Source: JBKCUI01 sp052161625
Lineage (GTDB): Bacteria; Planctomycetota; Planctomycetia; Pirellulales; Pirellulaceae
Assembly: GCA_052161625.1 (NCBI GenBank)
Contig: CP197412.1
DNA: 64,000 bases
Direction: 5' to 3' (one strand)
Part shown: positions 1 through 7,698 of the stretch, one piece after another
How the letters are laid out: each line of letters begins with the position of its first letter
Numbering within the stretch: position 1 is the first letter of the stretch
The notes under the pieces: generated by a model
Told to the model about the DNA's origin: nothing
The model's database searches: none
Seen by the model: the letters and a program-made list of their open reading frames with translations, nothing else
Translations under genes and position numbers: made by a program

Positions 1-28
1 GAAGACAATCCGTGGAGGACGCGCAGCG

Positions 29-955
29 ATGCAGCTCGATAAGACGTCGGTCATCATTTCCGAGCGGAGCACCACCGATCTCGCCGATTTGAGTCTATTG
101 GTGCTCCGGCACTATGCGGGGCCCATTTTTCGATTGGGGCTGTTGGGAGCGTTCCCGTTTGCGATCTTGAATTTCCTGTTGACTTGGCCTCTTTTGCAAT
201 ATGACCAGCTGGCGATGTCCGCGACGACAATCACATCATCGGAGGCGTACCGCGTTCGATACTATTGCATCATGATCGGTGCTGTTTTTCTACAAGCCCC
301 GCTTGCGATGAGTTTGGTGACCTATTTCATCGGGCAAGCCGTGTTCTTTGAACGGCAGAGTTTGCGGCAGGTGCTGCGAGGCGTTTTGGGGCGGGCGGTC
401 CCTGTGTTGACGATTCTCGGTATTTTGCGGATGGGGCTGCTGTCCTATGTTCCCTTGGTGCTGATGTCGATCGATCCTCAGTTTCGTCCTGAGATCGAGT
501 TGACGATTTACTTCTTTGGAATGTTTGTGATCAGTTATTGTGTCCGGGCTTTCCGTCCGTTTGCTCCAGAGATCTTGGTGTTGGAAAAGAGTCCGCTGCG
601 AAAGAGGAAAGCTCCGTATGAACAACAGAGTTTTCGGCAGCGATCCAATTGGTTGCATGCGACTCAATACAACGACACGTTTGGGTCCCATGTTCTCTCC
701 ACGTTGATTGCCACGGCCACGGTTCTTTCTTTGTGTTTTGGGTGCATCTTCTTGTCAGGAGTGCTGTTTGGCGTTTGGTCGTGGGGGTTTTGGATGGACT
801 TAGTTGTTTTTCCTCTTGTCCTGTGGTGTATTGCCATTTGGATGACGGTCCTTCGCTTTCTCTTTTACATGAACTCGAGGATTCGAACCGAAGGATGGGA
901 AATCGAATTGCGTTTGAAGGCGGAGTCGGAGCGATTGAAGGAGGTGATGGCATGA
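29..955 (+). CDS. Multi-pass membrane protein, first gene of a DUF4129/DUF4350 operon
   Basis: The 308-residue product has about six hydrophobic segments (roughly residues 33-60, 75-105, 120-145, 155-175, 222-250 and 255-280) and a charged C-terminal tail with the motif RTEGWEIEL, which I associate with membrane proteins of unknown function. The start is supported by a purine-rich tggagga about 10 nt upstream. Its stop codon overlaps the ATG of the next gene (ATGA), so the two are probably translationally coupled. The neighbours are a DUF4129-type and a DUF4350-type protein, partners usually seen with MoxR/DUF58 modules, so a role in envelope biogenesis or in the same complex is inferred. I cannot name the family. 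Confidence 0.75.
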   Translation: MQLDKTSVIISERSTTDLADLSLLVLRHYAGPIFRLGLLGAFPFAILNFLLTWPLLQYDQLAMSATTITSSEAYRVRYYCIMIGAVFLQAPLAMSLVTYFIGQAVFFERQSLRQVLRGVLGRAVPVLTILGILRMGLLSYVPLVLMSIDPQFRPEIELTIYFFGMFVISYCVRAFRPFAPEILVLEKSPLRKRKAPYEQQSFRQRSNWLHATQYNDTFGSHVLSTLIATATVLSLCFGCIFLSGVLFGVWSWGFWMDLVVFPLVLWCIAIWMTVLRFLFYMNSRIRTEGWEIELRLKAESERLKEVMA

Positions 956-1797
956 CGATAGGAATGCAATCTCGCCTCGGACGGTGGCTGCTGAGTTGGT
1001 GGTTGGTTCTCGGGTGTCTGATGGTGGAGACAACGCCTGCGGAGGCTCTTGAACAAGGAGTATTTTCGGAGTCGGAGCAATCCGTCCTTCAAAAGGCGAC
1101 CGACGAAAGTTGGTATTCGGCCAAGTCGGGGGAACGAATGGTTCGCAGTCCGAGGACTGGGGATCGAATCGATGCTCGCGATCGGCACGACGTGATCGAG
1201 ACGGCAAGTAGGGCAAGTCGCTCCGCAAGGTCGGGGGGAAACTCCATTTGGGACGATTTCTTCGCATTCATTTTCGAGATTTGGTCCTATTTGCTCCTCA
1301 TAGGGATCGTTGTTCTCGCATTGATTGCCTTGTTTTTCATCTTGCAGCGGCGTGGCTTTTCCTTTGCTCGTTCCAAACGCTCCCGTGCTGTCGACGTAGC
1401 GGAGCGAGATCGTTTGAAAGTTACCGATCTCCCGTTCGAGTTGGAGCAATCGCAAGTTGGATTGTTGGCGCAATCCGACGAGTTTCGTCGACGAGGTGAC
1501 TATACCAAAGCGATGATTTATCTATTCAGTCACCTGTTGGTGGAGTTGGATGCTGGGGGATTGATTCGATTGGAGCGAGGCAAGACCAATCGCTACTACC
1601 TGCGCGAGCTAGCTCCAAACGAAAAAATTAACAAATACATGCACCATGTTGTTCGGTGGTTTGAGCATGTCTTCTTTGGGAAGAATGCGATGGATGCCGA
1701 TGCGTTCGAACGATTGCGTGCGCGCGTACCGGAGTTCGACGGTTGGTTGAAGGGTCCTGAGTCGCAGCGCGAATGGCGAAGGGAGGTGGCGCGATGA
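952..1797 (+). CDS. DUF4129-type membrane protein with signal peptide
   Basis: I chose the ATG at 952 because it overlaps the preceding stop (ATGA) and opens a clear signal peptide (about residues 1-33, ending PAEA). The frame is open further upstream, but that part overlaps the previous gene. The 281-residue product has a signal sequence, a short extracytoplasmic segment, one transmembrane helix (about residues 105-130), then a cytoplasmic domain with the pattern typical of DUF4129 C-termini (RRGDYTKAMIYLFSHLLVEL, then GKTNRYYLREL). DUF4129 proteins commonly accompany MoxR ATPases and DUF58 proteins. The stop overlaps the next ATG. A longer paralogue lies at 30056-32035. Confidence 0.75.
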   Translation: MTIGMQSRLGRWLLSWWLVLGCLMVETTPAEALEQGVFSESEQSVLQKATDESWYSAKSGERMVRSPRTGDRIDARDRHDVIETASRASRSARSGGNSIWDDFFAFIFEIWSYLLLIGIVVLALIALFFILQRRGFSFARSKRSRAVDVAERDRLKVTDLPFELEQSQVGLLAQSDEFRRRGDYTKAMIYLFSHLLVELDAGGLIRLERGKTNRYYLRELAPNEKINKYMHHVVRWFEHVFFGKNAMDADAFERLRARVPEFDGWLKGPESQREWRREVAR

Positions 1798-3230
1798 TCG
1801 AACTCCGGACTCGAATCGCTCTCGTCATGCTCCTCTTGCTGCTAGCCGGCTGTGTTGCTGGTTGCACGGGGCGAACGCCCGTGAGTCGTTACGCGGAGAG
1901 CGAGGGTTATGAAGCTCGGCTCAGTCCCGATGGTCTTTCGGTCTTTCGAAGGCTTTGCGAGGAAGAGAATCTTAGCACGATGCGTTTGGGAAACCTGTCC
2001 GCGAAGGCAGCCGAGCGGCTGGATACAATCGTTTGGTCGCCGAAATCGTTGGATTGGCACGACGAGACGACTTTGACATGGATGCGAGATTGGTTGCGGC
2101 GGGGGAACAAGACATTGATCTATGTCGGGCGAGATTATTCCGCGTATGCCGACTATTGGTCCGAATGCGCACAAGACCATTGGTCTCAGGCCGAGAGCGT
2201 TGCAGATCGCGAGAAGGGGCGAGCTTGTTACGAGATCGCTGCGAGATCCCAAGCTGAATTGGCTGCGATGCGATATGCACATCGAGACATTCAGATGCTT
2301 CCTTGGTGTCAAGTGGACAATACGAAGCAGCGCGCGACCACCGTGGAGAGCTTGGACGGCAGCTGGGCTTCGGAGCTTGCAGGCCGCGAGCATCGGATTG
2401 TTGTGCGAGGTTTATTAAGGCCCTTGGCATCGGTCGATCTCCCAGCGTTAGAGAGCGCTTTGGAAGCTACTTTGAAACAGAACGCTGGTGCGACGACGAC
2501 CAAGACAGTAGTGAATCCCCTTGTGCCCGCACGCCCTTTCGCGTCTCGGATTTCCTCCATTACCAATGAGGACGAAGCCAATCTTCGCCGCGTGCAATCG
2601 TACCGAGAGGAGGGACTTGATAGCGAAGAGCCGGAAATTTGGTTGCAAACGTCGGATGGGATTCCGTTGCTCACTTCGGTAGCGGCGGAGGCAGGCAGTA
2701 CGTCGCGCGTGGTATTGGTGTCCACCCCTGCTTTGCTTGCCAACTACAACTTGACCTATCCTGGCAATTGGAAGATTGCCTCCAAGCTCGTCGATCAATT
2801 ACCCCCTGGAAAGATCGGGTTTCTTTCGACGGAAGGGGATCCTCGGGTGTTGCAAGCGGGAGAGTCGGAGCAGCAAAAGGGATTTGAGATGCTGACGATG
2901 TGGCCCATCAACATTATTACTTTGCATGCAGCATTTCTTGGCATGCTCGTGCTCGTATCATTGTTTCCCATTTTCGGTCGTCCGAAATCATTACCTGCGA
3001 AGTCAACGCAGGATTTTTCGGATCACATCGATGCACTGGGGGCGTTATTGTTCAAGTCGGGGGATCGATTCTATGCATTGTCCACCATCGCCGACTACTT
3101 CCGAAGTGTGCGCAAGGACATCCATTCGCCTTGGGCCAAATGCGAGGAAGTGGAGTCGCTGAGTGTCGAATCACCATTCCGTAGCGATCAGTCCGTCCCG
3201 AGTGGATCGAGTCCAACGCCTCATGAGTAG
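1794..3230 (+). CDS. DUF4350-like lipoprotein/membrane protein
   Basis: The ATG at 1794 overlaps the upstream TGA and starts a lipoprotein-like signal (LLLLLAGC, Cys20, with a second candidate Cys24). The 478-residue product has an extracytoplasmic region with a Rossmann-like start (WMRDWLRRGNKTLIYVGRDY) like DUF4350 proteins, which resemble the GATase-like domains of gliding and ABC-type transport complexes. One transmembrane helix follows at about residue 375-395, then a cytoplasmic tail. Together with the previous gene it mirrors the DUF4350/DUF4129 pair at 28590-32035, which lies beside MoxR and DUF58 genes. The function is unproven. It overlaps the downstream sigma gene by 8 nt. Confidence 0.65.
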   Translation: MIELRTRIALVMLLLLLAGCVAGCTGRTPVSRYAESEGYEARLSPDGLSVFRRLCEEENLSTMRLGNLSAKAAERLDTIVWSPKSLDWHDETTLTWMRDWLRRGNKTLIYVGRDYSAYADYWSECAQDHWSQAESVADREKGRACYEIAARSQAELAAMRYAHRDIQMLPWCQVDNTKQRATTVESLDGSWASELAGREHRIVVRGLLRPLASVDLPALESALEATLKQNAGATTTKTVVNPLVPARPFASRISSITNEDEANLRRVQSYREEGLDSEEPEIWLQTSDGIPLLTSVAAEAGSTSRVVLVSTPALLANYNLTYPGNWKIASKLVDQLPPGKIGFLSTEGDPRVLQAGESEQQKGFEMLTMWPINIITLHAAFLGMLVLVSLFPIFGRPKSLPAKSTQDFSDHIDALGALLFKSGDRFYALSTIADYFRSVRKDIHSPWAKCEEVESLSVESPFRSDQSVPSGSSPTPHE

Positions 3231-3846
3231 CGAACCGATGGATAACCGGGAGCGGGGGTTGAGCGAACCTGCTTCGGTGCAGCCGAGCGAGTCCTCTGGA
3301 GCAGGATCGTTTTTAGCGGCAGGGCTCAATGAGTTTCAGATTTCCATGGTTTACAACGAATTGCGGAGTCTCGCCGCGAAGCGTTTGACTCAATGCTCAC
3401 CGAGTGATTCGATGCATGCGACCGCGTTGGTGCACGAAGCGTATTTGCGTCTTGTGAATGCCTCCATCGGTCCCCACTCGGCAATTTGGTCCAATCGGGA
3501 GCTCTTTTTTGCGGCGGCGGCGGAAGCGATGCGGAGGGTGGTGATCGACTACTACCGGAGCAAGCGGAGTTGGAAGCGAGGGGGCAAGAGCCGGCGGGTG
3601 GATGCCGAATTGGATGTGATTGAGCCGTCGCTTCCCGACATCGATGTCTTGGCCTTGAACGATGCGTTGGATCTGCTGGAGGCCGAGCATCCGGAGAAGG
3701 CTCAGTTGGTCAAGATGAAGACGTTTGGGGGGATGTCGATGGAGGAGTGTGCCGGGGCGCTGGGGGTTTCCTTGCCTACCGTGGGGCGTTACTGGCGATA
3801 TGCCAAGGCGTTCTTGGCGGCGAAGCTGAAAGAGGCCGACGATTGA
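3223..3846 (+). CDS. ECF-type RNA polymerase sigma factor (TIGR02999-like)
   Basis: The 207-residue product has sigma-70 region 2 (around MHATALVHEAYLRLVNA through FFAAAAEAMRRVVIDYYRSK) and region 4 (HPEKAQLVKMKTFGGMSMEECAGALGVSLPTVGRYWRYAKAFL). The repeated-alanine FFAAAAEAMRR followed by the basic KRGGKSRR is characteristic of the planctomycete TIGR02999 group of ECF sigma factors. I chose the ATG at 3223, which overlaps the upstream gene by 8 nt; a GTG at 3163 and an ATG at 3238 are alternatives, and none has a strong ribosome site. No anti-sigma gene is adjacent, since the next gene is on the other strand. Its place at the end of the DUF4129/DUF4350 operon suggests co-expression. Confidence 0.85.
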   Translation: MSSEPMDNRERGLSEPASVQPSESSGAGSFLAAGLNEFQISMVYNELRSLAAKRLTQCSPSDSMHATALVHEAYLRLVNASIGPHSAIWSNRELFFAAAAEAMRRVVIDYYRSKRSWKRGGKSRRVDAELDVIEPSLPDIDVLALNDALDLLEAEHPEKAQLVKMKTFGGMSMEECAGALGVSLPTVGRYWRYAKAFLAAKLKEADD

Positions 3847-3879
3847 TGGCGGCAGGAAGGCACGATCCCCGTGGTCGGT

Positions 3880-4764
3880 TTACTTTTCGTTTTCGAGTCG
3901 CTCGATCAACTGTGCGTAGTGCGGTTCCTGCGACTTGGGAACTTTAGGATAGTTCAGCCCCAGGGATTCGACATGACCGACGATGATGTCCGCAATCGCG
4001 GCCCGCGCATACCATTTGTCGTCGGCAGGAATGACGAACCAGGGTGCTTTTTTGGTTGAGGTGGCTGCGAGAGCTTCTTCGTAGGCCGTTTGATGTTCGC
4101 TCCAGAGTTGCCGTTCATCGAGATCGCGTTCGTTGAATTTCCATCGTTTATTGGGATCGACCAAGCGTTCCATAAGCCGGCTCTTTTGTTCTTCTTTGGA
4201 AACATGGAGAAAGAATTTGAGTACGGACGTGCCGCTTGCGACCAGTGTTTCTTCGAAGGTTCGGATTTCCTCGTAGCGTTGTTTCCACAAGTCCCCGAGT
4301 TTTTTCATCGGAGGAAGTTTTTGGGGTTGGAGGAATTCGGGATGGACTCGAACCACCATGACTTCTTCGTAGTAAGAGCGATTGAAGATCGTGACCATTC
4401 CTCTGGCGGGGAGAAATCGCATGGGGCGCCATAGGAAGTGGTGTTGTAGTTCCTCGTCGTTGGGGGCTTTGAAGCTGTGGACACGGCACCCTTGGGGGTT
4501 GATGCCGTGCATGACGTGTTCGATGACGCCATCCTTTCCGGCCGCATCCATGCCTTGCAGGATGATCAGCAGCGCACGTTCGCCTGACGCGTACAAGCGG
4601 GATTGTGCTTCGTCGAGGTCTTCGTTGTCGACCGACAATGCGGCCAGTCCCTCTGGCTTCCCCTTGAACTCTTTGCCCGCTTTGGTCGCGAGTTCGGACA
4701 AGTCGACCTTGGACCCTTCCTTCACGCGAAACTTTTTATGGTCAAATCGATGTTTCTTCGTCAT
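3880..4764 (-). CDS. PPK2-family polyphosphate kinase
   Basis: This 294-residue protein transfers phosphate between polyphosphate and nucleotides in the cytoplasm. The Walker A-like motif GMDAAGKDG sits at residues 71-79, followed by the family's GxNPQGC and FLWR...PARG segments and FNRSYYEEVMVVRVHP. Length fits a one-domain PPK2. I prefer the ATG at 4764; a GTG at 4797 would add 11 residues. Whether it acts on AMP, ADP or GDP cannot be told from the sequence by eye. It is convergent with the sigma gene, 33 nt away, and divergent from the redoxin gene. Confidence 0.88.
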   Translation of the reverse strand: MTKKHRFDHKKFRVKEGSKVDLSELATKAGKEFKGKPEGLAALSVDNEDLDEAQSRLYASGERALLIILQGMDAAGKDGVIEHVMHGINPQGCRVHSFKAPNDEELQHHFLWRPMRFLPARGMVTIFNRSYYEEVMVVRVHPEFLQPQKLPPMKKLGDLWKQRYEEIRTFEETLVASGTSVLKFFLHVSKEEQKSRLMERLVDPNKRWKFNERDLDERQLWSEHQTAYEEALAATSTKKAPWFVIPADDKWYARAAIADIIVGHVESLGLNYPKVPKSQEPHYAQLIERLENEK

Positions 4765-5070
4765 GATGTTCTCGCTGGTTGGCTGGCATTTCTTCACTCC
4801 ATCTTAATTCGGCCAATCGCTCGGCGCGTTCAATCTCGCGACACCCTCTCCCATTTTGCAACGCAATTCGATACCCTCCTCGCGATCCCTGCAGATTCCG
4901 ATTCGATCAATCGTGGGGAAAGTGTGGGGAAGTGGGGAACGAAGGGGGGGATCGCCTTGGTCTTCCCCATTGGCCCGTCTTTTGCATTCCCTTCCCAAAT
5001 CACCCACGTGGGCTCGTCTAATTCGGTCGAGTTTTGGGGAGTGGTTTGGTCAGCAGCGCAGGGAAAAAGC
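4765..5070. other. Divergent intergenic region between PPK2 and redoxin genes
   Basis: About 306 bp separate the two divergent starts, so promoters for both should lie here. Around 4915-4950 there is a G-rich stretch with repeated gtgggga/gtgggg words. I see no convincing -35/-10 pair, RNA gene or mobile element. An open frame runs through on the plus strand into the redoxin gene but lacks the features of a natural N-terminus. Confidence 0.4.
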
Positions 5071-6297
5071 ATGTGGAATCGTGAGCGAATGCGATGGGTT
5101 GCCGTGGCGATGGGATGGATTTCGGTCGTATCGGGATGGGGGCTTGCTGGGTTGGTAGAGCGGGAGGAGCTGCTAGGGCAGGAGCCGGTAGTAGGGCAGG
5201 AGGTGGTGCTAGGGCAGGAGGTGGTAGTAGGGCAGGGGAAGATCGATCCTGTCCGGAGTACTTTATCTGCCGAGAGTCTTTTGGTTCCGCAGACGATGTT
5301 GAGTTTGGTGCATGCGCCGCAGGTCTTGGATGAGATTGGGGTCCCTCGATCGGAGCGCGAGAAGGTCGAGGATTTTTTGCGGACGATCGATGGCGAGTGG
5401 TTCCGCGGGCGGATAAGGCCGGATGTGGAGCATCGAAAGAGTACGGCGTTGTTAGAAGACCGGTTAGCGCGATTTTTGTCGGAGTCGTTTGGTCCGCATG
5501 TGATCAAGAGGTTGCGGCAGCTGGAATGGCAATCTCAGGGGGTGCGAGCGTTGATTCGTCCGGAGGTGGTGGGGTATCTTGGGATAACGGATTCCCAGTT
5601 GGAATCCTTAACGGTCTTGTTCGGCGTTACAGAGGAGACTCGCAAGCGAGCGTTTCCGAAGCCAGGTCAAGTGGAGGAGTCTGCCGCGGAGAGGTTGGCG
5701 CGCGTGTTAGAGGAGGAGCCGAAAAAGGTCGTAGCGTTACTGAGCGCGCGGCAGCGAGAGCGGCTTGGATTGCTGATAGGGAAGCCATTTGACACTTCGA
5801 AGCTCAAGCGTATTTATCCGTTGGCTCCTGAGTTGGTTCCGTCGACGGAGTGGGTTCATGAGCCGGTCGCGTTGGAGGGGCTTCGAGGCAAGGTGGTGCT
5901 TGTGCATTTCTATGCATTTCAGTGCGGCAATTGCAAAAGGAACTTCCCGATTTATCAGCGATGGCAGCGAGAGCTTGCTTCCTCAGGCGTGCAGGTGATC
6001 GGAATTCAATCCCCGGAAACGACAGCGGAGCGAGATGCGGAGAAAGTGAGACGGGATGCCAAGGAGAATGGGTTCGAGTTTCCGGTGTTGATCGATACGG
6101 AGATGAAGAACTGGGATGCTTGGGGGAATACGATGTGGCCGACGGTGTATGTCGTGGACAAGCGGGGGTATATAAGGCTTTGGTGGCAGGGGGAGTTGAA
6201 TTGGGAGGGGGCGACCGGGGATAAGCAAATCGAGGACTTGGTCGCGGAGTTACTGCGAGAGGAGGATGGAACGCCGGAATCGCGTCCGAAAAAGTGA
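5071..6297 (+). CDS. Secreted thioredoxin-like (redoxin) protein with N-terminal repeat
   Basis: The 408-residue product starts with a signal-like hydrophobic segment; starts at 5071 or 5089 are both possible. A low-complexity stretch follows in which a six-residue unit (GQEVVL-like) repeats about three times, encoded by 18-bp near-identical repeats at about 5174-5236. The middle is a helical region of unknown type. The C-terminal ~150 residues are a thioredoxin fold of the TlpA/AhpC-TSA kind: VVLVHFYAFQCGNCKRNFPIY carries the CGNC active site, and MWPTVYVVDKRGYIR supplies the cis-proline and GYI elements. A periplasmic thiol oxidoreductase role is likely; the partner is unknown. Confidence 0.8.
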   Translation: MWNRERMRWVAVAMGWISVVSGWGLAGLVEREELLGQEPVVGQEVVLGQEVVVGQGKIDPVRSTLSAESLLVPQTMLSLVHAPQVLDEIGVPRSEREKVEDFLRTIDGEWFRGRIRPDVEHRKSTALLEDRLARFLSESFGPHVIKRLRQLEWQSQGVRALIRPEVVGYLGITDSQLESLTVLFGVTEETRKRAFPKPGQVEESAAERLARVLEEEPKKVVALLSARQRERLGLLIGKPFDTSKLKRIYPLAPELVPSTEWVHEPVALEGLRGKVVLVHFYAFQCGNCKRNFPIYQRWQRELASSGVQVIGIQSPETTAERDAEKVRRDAKENGFEFPVLIDTEMKNWDAWGNTMWPTVYVVDKRGYIRLWWQGELNWEGATGDKQIEDLVAELLREEDGTPESRPKK

Positions 6298-6411
6298 CTT
6301 TCGTGGGAGAACGGTAGCTATCCATCGCAGGGAGATTTTGGGATCATACGCACGGTGATTTCCCCAGACTTCACCGGACTTCCCCGCGTTCCCTCGAACA
6401 TCCTTTCCCGT

Positions 6412-7692
6412 ATGACGATTTACTTTTCGCGAGGTTCCAAGCAGTCGGTGCTTGGGATGCCTGACTTCATTGAAGCCATCGAGACGACGTTGGTGGCTCG
6501 GGGCGGGGCCAAAAAGGTGTTGGCGATTCCTCCCGACCACACTCGGCTCGATTCCCAGGCCGGACCGATCACCCACGCTGCATTGCAGGTGCTGGGGGAC
6601 AAACTGACCGATGTGATGCCTGCCCTCGGTACCCATTCGGCCATGAACGAGGAAGAGCTGACCAAGATGTTCGGGAACTTTCCCAGGCATCTCATTCGTG
6701 TCCATCACTACAAGACCGATGTGGACACACTCGGCTACGTGGACGCCGAGTTCGTTGACTCTGTCACCGAGGGGAACTACACCGAAGCTTGGCCGGCGCA
6801 AGTGAACAAGATCATTTCGCGAGGGGATCACGATCTGATCTTGTCGATCGGACAAGTCGTGCCGCATGAAGTCATCGGGATGGCCAATTACACGAAGAAT
6901 ATATTCGTGGGGACCGGCGGGAATGAAGGGATCGATGGCAGTCATTACTTGAGCGCGCTCTATGGAATGGAGCGGATCATGGGACGATGCGATACCCCGC
7001 TGCGAAGAATTTTGAACCGGGCTGCCGACCTCTATCTCACCCATCGACCTGTGGTGTATGTCCTCACCGTCGTGGAATCGACGCCAGATCTCGGGCCGGT
7101 CGTGCGAGGTTTATACGTCGGCGATGACCATTCCGTTTTCACCATCGCAGGGGAGCTGGCGGCTCAAGTCAATTGCTTCCGCATCCCCGAGTCCCCGAAG
7201 AAGATCGTGGTGTGGATGGATCCAAGCAAATACAAGAAGACATGGGTGGCCAACAAATCGATCTATCGAACACGCATGGCCATCGCCGATGGCGGAACGC
7301 TCGTCGTGATCGCGCCCGGTGTTGCTCGATTCGGTGAACACGACGATGTCGATGGCTTGATCCGAAAATACGGATATCGCACGACACCGGAAGTAAAAGA
7401 AATGGTCGCGAAGAACGAAGATCTTCGCGCCAATCTATCGACCGCAGCCCATTTGATCCATGCTTCTCCTGAGAATCGATTCCGAGTGGAATACTGTACG
7501 GACAAACTCACCCAGCAGGAGCTGGAAGGGGTCGGTTATTTCAAAGGATCGCCCGATCAAGCCATGAGCGAGTATCGCGTCGCAGAGATTCAAGATGGTT
7601 GGAACGAGAGTCAGACCGGAGAACGCTTTTACTTCATTCGCAATCCGGGGTTAGGCCTTTGGATGCACAGCAACCATCCCCACGCGTTTTAG
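6412..7692 (+). CDS. LarA-like nickel-pincer racemase/epimerase family protein
   Basis: The 426-residue product resembles lactate racemase LarA (DUF2088). It has the N-terminal PPDHTRLDS segment, LGTHSAM (His75), then VPHEV (His152), YTKN (Lys162) and DGSHY (His178). The spacings His152-Lys162 (10) and Lys162-His178 (16) equal those of His174, Lys184 and His200 in Lactiplantibacillus plantarum LarA, where Lys184 binds the nickel-pincer cofactor and His200 ligates nickel. LarA homologues act on varied 2-hydroxyacids, so the substrate is open. No larB, larC or larE is in the window. I chose the ATG at 6412; an upstream ATG at 6355 would add an atypical tail. The next gene starts 6 nt downstream. 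Confidence 0.8.
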   Translation: MTIYFSRGSKQSVLGMPDFIEAIETTLVARGGAKKVLAIPPDHTRLDSQAGPITHAALQVLGDKLTDVMPALGTHSAMNEEELTKMFGNFPRHLIRVHHYKTDVDTLGYVDAEFVDSVTEGNYTEAWPAQVNKIISRGDHDLILSIGQVVPHEVIGMANYTKNIFVGTGGNEGIDGSHYLSALYGMERIMGRCDTPLRRILNRAADLYLTHRPVVYVLTVVESTPDLGPVVRGLYVGDDHSVFTIAGELAAQVNCFRIPESPKKIVVWMDPSKYKKTWVANKSIYRTRMAIADGGTLVVIAPGVARFGEHDDVDGLIRKYGYRTTPEVKEMVAKNEDLRANLSTAAHLIHASPENRFRVEYCTDKLTQQELEGVGYFKGSPDQAMSEYRVAEIQDGWNESQTGERFYFIRNPGLGLWMHSNHPHAF

Positions 7693-7698
7693 TCCAAT

